Assembly: GCA_021806765.1 (NCBI GenBank)
Contig: JAJZQR010000022.1
Span: forward strand, 1 to 31,798
DNA: 31,798 nt
Source of the DNA: Chloroflexota bacterium
GTDB taxonomy: Bacteria > Chloroflexota > UBA6077
Direction: 5' to 3'
Position numbers and translations under genes: made by a program. Under the pieces are notes generated by a model. That model did no database searches and was not told the origin of the DNA. It saw nothing but the letters and a program-made list of their open reading frames with translations. Shown one piece after another: positions 29,500 through 31,798 of the stretch (positions are counted from its first letter, which is position 1; each line of letters begins with the position of its first letter).

Positions 29500-31798
29500 A
29501 TGATCTGGTTTCTGACGTGGCTGGTAGCGGTCGAATTGCTGGGGTTGAGCGTCCTGCCGCTGGCTGTGCGGGTCTTGCGGACCCTTCCGGACCGCGGTTA
29601 TCTGTTCGCCAAGCCCCTGGGGATCCTGGTGGCCGCATACCTCTGCTGGATCCTCGGCAGCTTCGGGATCATCCACTTCGACCAGGCGACCACAATCGTG
29701 GCCGTCGTGGCAGTCGGGGTGGCGTGCTGGGCAGCATGGGGCCGCGAAGCGCTCTTCGATCTGAGGAAGATTCGTGGACACCTGCTGGTCTCCGAAGCGG
29801 TGTTCCTGGTAAGTCTTGCCGGTGCGGCCTGGATCCGCGCCCACAATCCTGAGATAGCCGGCACCGAGAAGCCGATGGACCTCGCGCTGCTGAACGCCCT
29901 TTACCGAACCAACGGCCTTCCGGCCGAGGATCCCTGGATGTCCGGATACAGCATCTCCTACTACTACTTCGGGTATCTGCTGATCGCCACCATCGCCAAG
30001 CTGTCCGGCGTTCCAGCCGCCGTCGGCTACAACCTGGGAGTGGCTGTCGTCTTCGCCCTTCTACTGGCTGGTTGCTTCAGTCTCGGCTTCAACCTCCTCT
30101 CACTTCTGCTGCCGCGTTGGCGCCCGTCGAGACTCGCCCTCGCCGCTCTGGTTGCGCCCCTGGTGGTTGGCATCATGGGCAACCTGGAGGGAGGGCTGGA
30201 GGTTCTGGCAGTCAGAGGCGTGGGCGACGCTTCCTTCTGGAAGTGGGTGGGGGTGAAGGGGTTGGAGGCGGCTGCCGAGCCCCAGGGTTGGTTACCCACC
30301 TCTTTCTGGTGGTGGTGGAGAGCCTCGAGGGTCATCCCCACCATCAAGCCCGACGGAATAGACGAGTTTCCCTACTTCAGCTTTCTACTGGGTGACCTGC
30401 ACCCGCACTACACGGCCCTACCGTGGGTCCTCCTGGTGGTAGCTCTGTCCCTGGCTGCCCTGTTGGAGCGGCATAGAGAACAGATGCGAGAGCTTAGGGA
30501 CACCCCAAACTCCGCCACTGCGAGGACTGAGGACTCAGGACTGAGGACTGAGACAGAGCGGCACGGACCTCAGTCCTCAGTCCTCAGTCCTGCCATGGGC
30601 GTGCTGATCCCGGCCCTGGCCCTGGGTTTCTTGCTGGTGGGCAACAGCTGGGACTTTCCCACCTACTCGCTCCTCTTCTGGGTCTGCTCGCTGCTGCCCC
30701 TCGCTCTGTCCGATTGGTCCTGGCAGAAGCTGGTGAGGCGAGGCATGCCCCTCGTGCTGATCTCCTCTCTCTCCATCTTGATCTACTCGCCCTTCTTCCT
30801 GGGCTTCTCCTCGCAGACCAAGGGGATAGGACTCTCGCCCGACAAGACGCCCCTTCCTTCGACGTTGATATTGTTCGGTCCCTTCCTGTTTGTCCTGGGT
30901 TGCCTCCTCCTCTGGATGCAATTGGGCAGGAATAGCTCTGGAGCACGGGATTGGAGAACGTGGGTGCCGGGGGGTGGCGGCGTTGCTCTGATCCTGTCCT
31001 CGATATCGCTGGGGACTACGGCGCTCCTGGCGGGGTTTCTGGTACTGGTCGGGGCCGTCGCGATCAGGGTGCTCTCGCCGGCAGAGCCGGCTGAGAAGGG
31101 CGTGCCGGCGGCTCAGCGATTCCTGTTGATCCTGGTGGCAGTGGGGCTGCTTCTGATACTGGGGCCGGAGTTTCTGTTTCTAGTGGATCTCTTCGGCACC
31201 AGAATGAATACCGTGTTCAAGTTTCACTATCAGGCATGGTTGTTGCTGGGGCTAGCCTCCAGTGTGGCCGTGGTCTGGATGGCGTCGGCAGTGAGGCCCA
31301 GGGCAGTGGCCTGGGTGACCACCTTTACGGCTGTCTTACTGGTGGGCGTGGGGCTGGTGTATCCTGTGGCGGCCACCCCCGCCAAGACCCAGGACTTCCA
31401 GACAGCCGCGACCCTCGATGGAGCCGCCTTCTACCAGAAGACCAGACCCGACGATTACGCTGCCATCCAATGGCTATCTCGGGTCGCGCGGGGGCGGCCG
31501 GTGGTGTTGGAGGCCACGGGCGGCGAGTACTCGGAATATGCCCGAGTGAGCACCTTCTCCGGGCTCCCCTCGGTGCTGGGATGGGCGGGCCACGAGGTGC
31601 AGTGGCGGGGCCGGGGGGAGGAACCTCAGCGACGCACTCAGGACATCGATGCCATCTACGGCACCGCGGACCCCGCGGCCATGATGGCCCTCCTCAGGAA
31701 GTACCGCGTCACATACGTGTACGTGGGGAGCCTCGAGGCGGAGAAGTACGGCTCCGGCGTGTACAGCCGGTTCGAGGGGCAACTGCAGGTCGTGTACC
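29500..31798 (+). CDS. Chlor_Arch_YYY (DUF2298) membrane protein, 3'-truncated by window
   Basis: The frame opens with ATG at 29500, one base after the stop of the previous gene, and stays open to the window end (766 codons). It is a paralogue of the second half of the preceding protein. It has SYYYFGY (YYY at residues 154-156), EFPYFSFLLGDLHPHYTALP, GNSWDFPTY, RMNTVFKFHYQAW, PAKTQ near the end of the membrane part, and a soluble stretch DYAAIQWLSR...VVLEATGGEYSEYARVSTFSGLPSVLGW...VTYVYVGSLE. There is no GT39 half. About 35 residues (~330-365) are encoded by repeats inserted in the same loop as in its neighbour. No Shine-Dalgarno is evident; re-initiation after the upstream stop is likely. 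The family has no known function; the locus points to envelope glycan assembly. Confidence 0.9.
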   Translation, partial: MIWFLTWLVAVELLGLSVLPLAVRVLRTLPDRGYLFAKPLGILVAAYLCWILGSFGIIHFDQATTIVAVVAVGVACWAAWGREALFDLRKIRGHLLVSEAVFLVSLAGAAWIRAHNPEIAGTEKPMDLALLNALYRTNGLPAEDPWMSGYSISYYYFGYLLIATIAKLSGVPAAVGYNLGVAVVFALLLAGCFSLGFNLLSLLLPRWRPSRLALAALVAPLVVGIMGNLEGGLEVLAVRGVGDASFWKWVGVKGLEAAAEPQGWLPTSFWWWWRASRVIPTIKPDGIDEFPYFSFLLGDLHPHYTALPWVLLVVALSLAALLERHREQMRELRDTPNSATARTEDSGLRTETERHGPQSSVLSPAMGVLIPALALGFLLVGNSWDFPTYSLLFWVCSLLPLALSDWSWQKLVRRGMPLVLISSLSILIYSPFFLGFSSQTKGIGLSPDKTPLPSTLILFGPFLFVLGCLLLWMQLGRNSSGARDWRTWVPGGGGVALILSSISLGTTALLAGFLVLVGAVAIRVLSPAEPAEKGVPAAQRFLLILVAVGLLLILGPEFLFLVDLFGTRMNTVFKFHYQAWLLLGLASSVAVVWMASAVRPRAVAWVTTFTAVLLVGVGLVYPVAATPAKTQDFQTAATLDGAAFYQKTRPDDYAAIQWLSRVARGRPVVLEATGGEYSEYARVSTFSGLPSVLGWAGHEVQWRGRGEEPQRRTQDIDAIYGTADPAAMMALLRKYRVTYVYVGSLEAEKYGSGVYSRFEGQLQVVY
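30493..30592. repeat. Repeat cassette in the second DUF2298 gene, with hairpin-forming heptamers
   Basis: 30493-30517 matches 8476-8500 in the trp operon at 23 of 25 bases (core GGGACACCCCAAAC). It is followed by heptamers GAGGACT, GAGGACT, CAGGACT, GAGGACT (30522-30549), then three inverted-sense CCTCAGT units (30568-30588). The two heptamer runs can pair (17 bp, 30536-30552 with 30576-30592). The whole block is in frame. Confidence 0.92.

Overview
The window is about 31.8 kb of GC-rich bacterial DNA. It most likely comes from a member of the Chloroflexota. The basis is two tandem 'Chlor_Arch_YYY'/DUF2298 giant membrane proteins (a family known mainly from Chloroflexi and some Archaea), the gene content overall, and short dispersed repeats of a kind I recall from Chloroflexi. 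No rRNA, tRNA, insertion sequence, prophage or CRISPR array is visible, and the phylum call is an inference.

Layout. (1) 3-1448 (+): 3' part of glmS, then a GT4-like glycosyltransferase (1552-2778, +). (2) 2828-11148 (-): a complete tryptophan operon read right to left. A consensus promoter and a Trp-specific T-box riboswitch precede trpE-trpG-trpD-trpC-trpF-trpB-trpA, with scpA (chromosome segregation) as a downstream passenger. (3) 11145-16666 (-): an oligopeptide-type ABC importer (lipoprotein binding protein and two permeases, no ATPase genes), a co-transcribed TIM-barrel amidohydrolase, then thpR (RNA 2',3'-cyclic phosphodiesterase) just before the trp promoter. (4) 16740-31798: an LPG-synthase/flippase-like membrane protein (+), a small acidic hypothetical protein (-), and four giant (+) membrane proteins. 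These are a GT-C-like protein with PA14 and NHL domains, a GT-C-like protein with degenerate PA14-like domains, a GT39-like/DUF2298 fusion, and a second DUF2298 protein that runs off the window end. The third block looks like an envelope glycosylation or glycan-export locus whose substrate cannot be read from sequence.

The most unusual signal is a set of 7-nt and 8-nt tandem repeats and palindromic mini-elements. Several lie in frame inside conserved genes: an internal loop of TrpF, the C-terminal tails of TrpE and the GT4 enzyme, and the same cytoplasmic-type loop in both DUF2298 paralogues. A 25-bp motif is shared (two mismatches) between a tandem array inside the trp operon and the insert in the last DUF2298 gene. 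Other palindromes sit between trpA and scpA (supplying the trpA stop codon), downstream of the amidohydrolase, and between the binding-protein and permease genes of the ABC operon.
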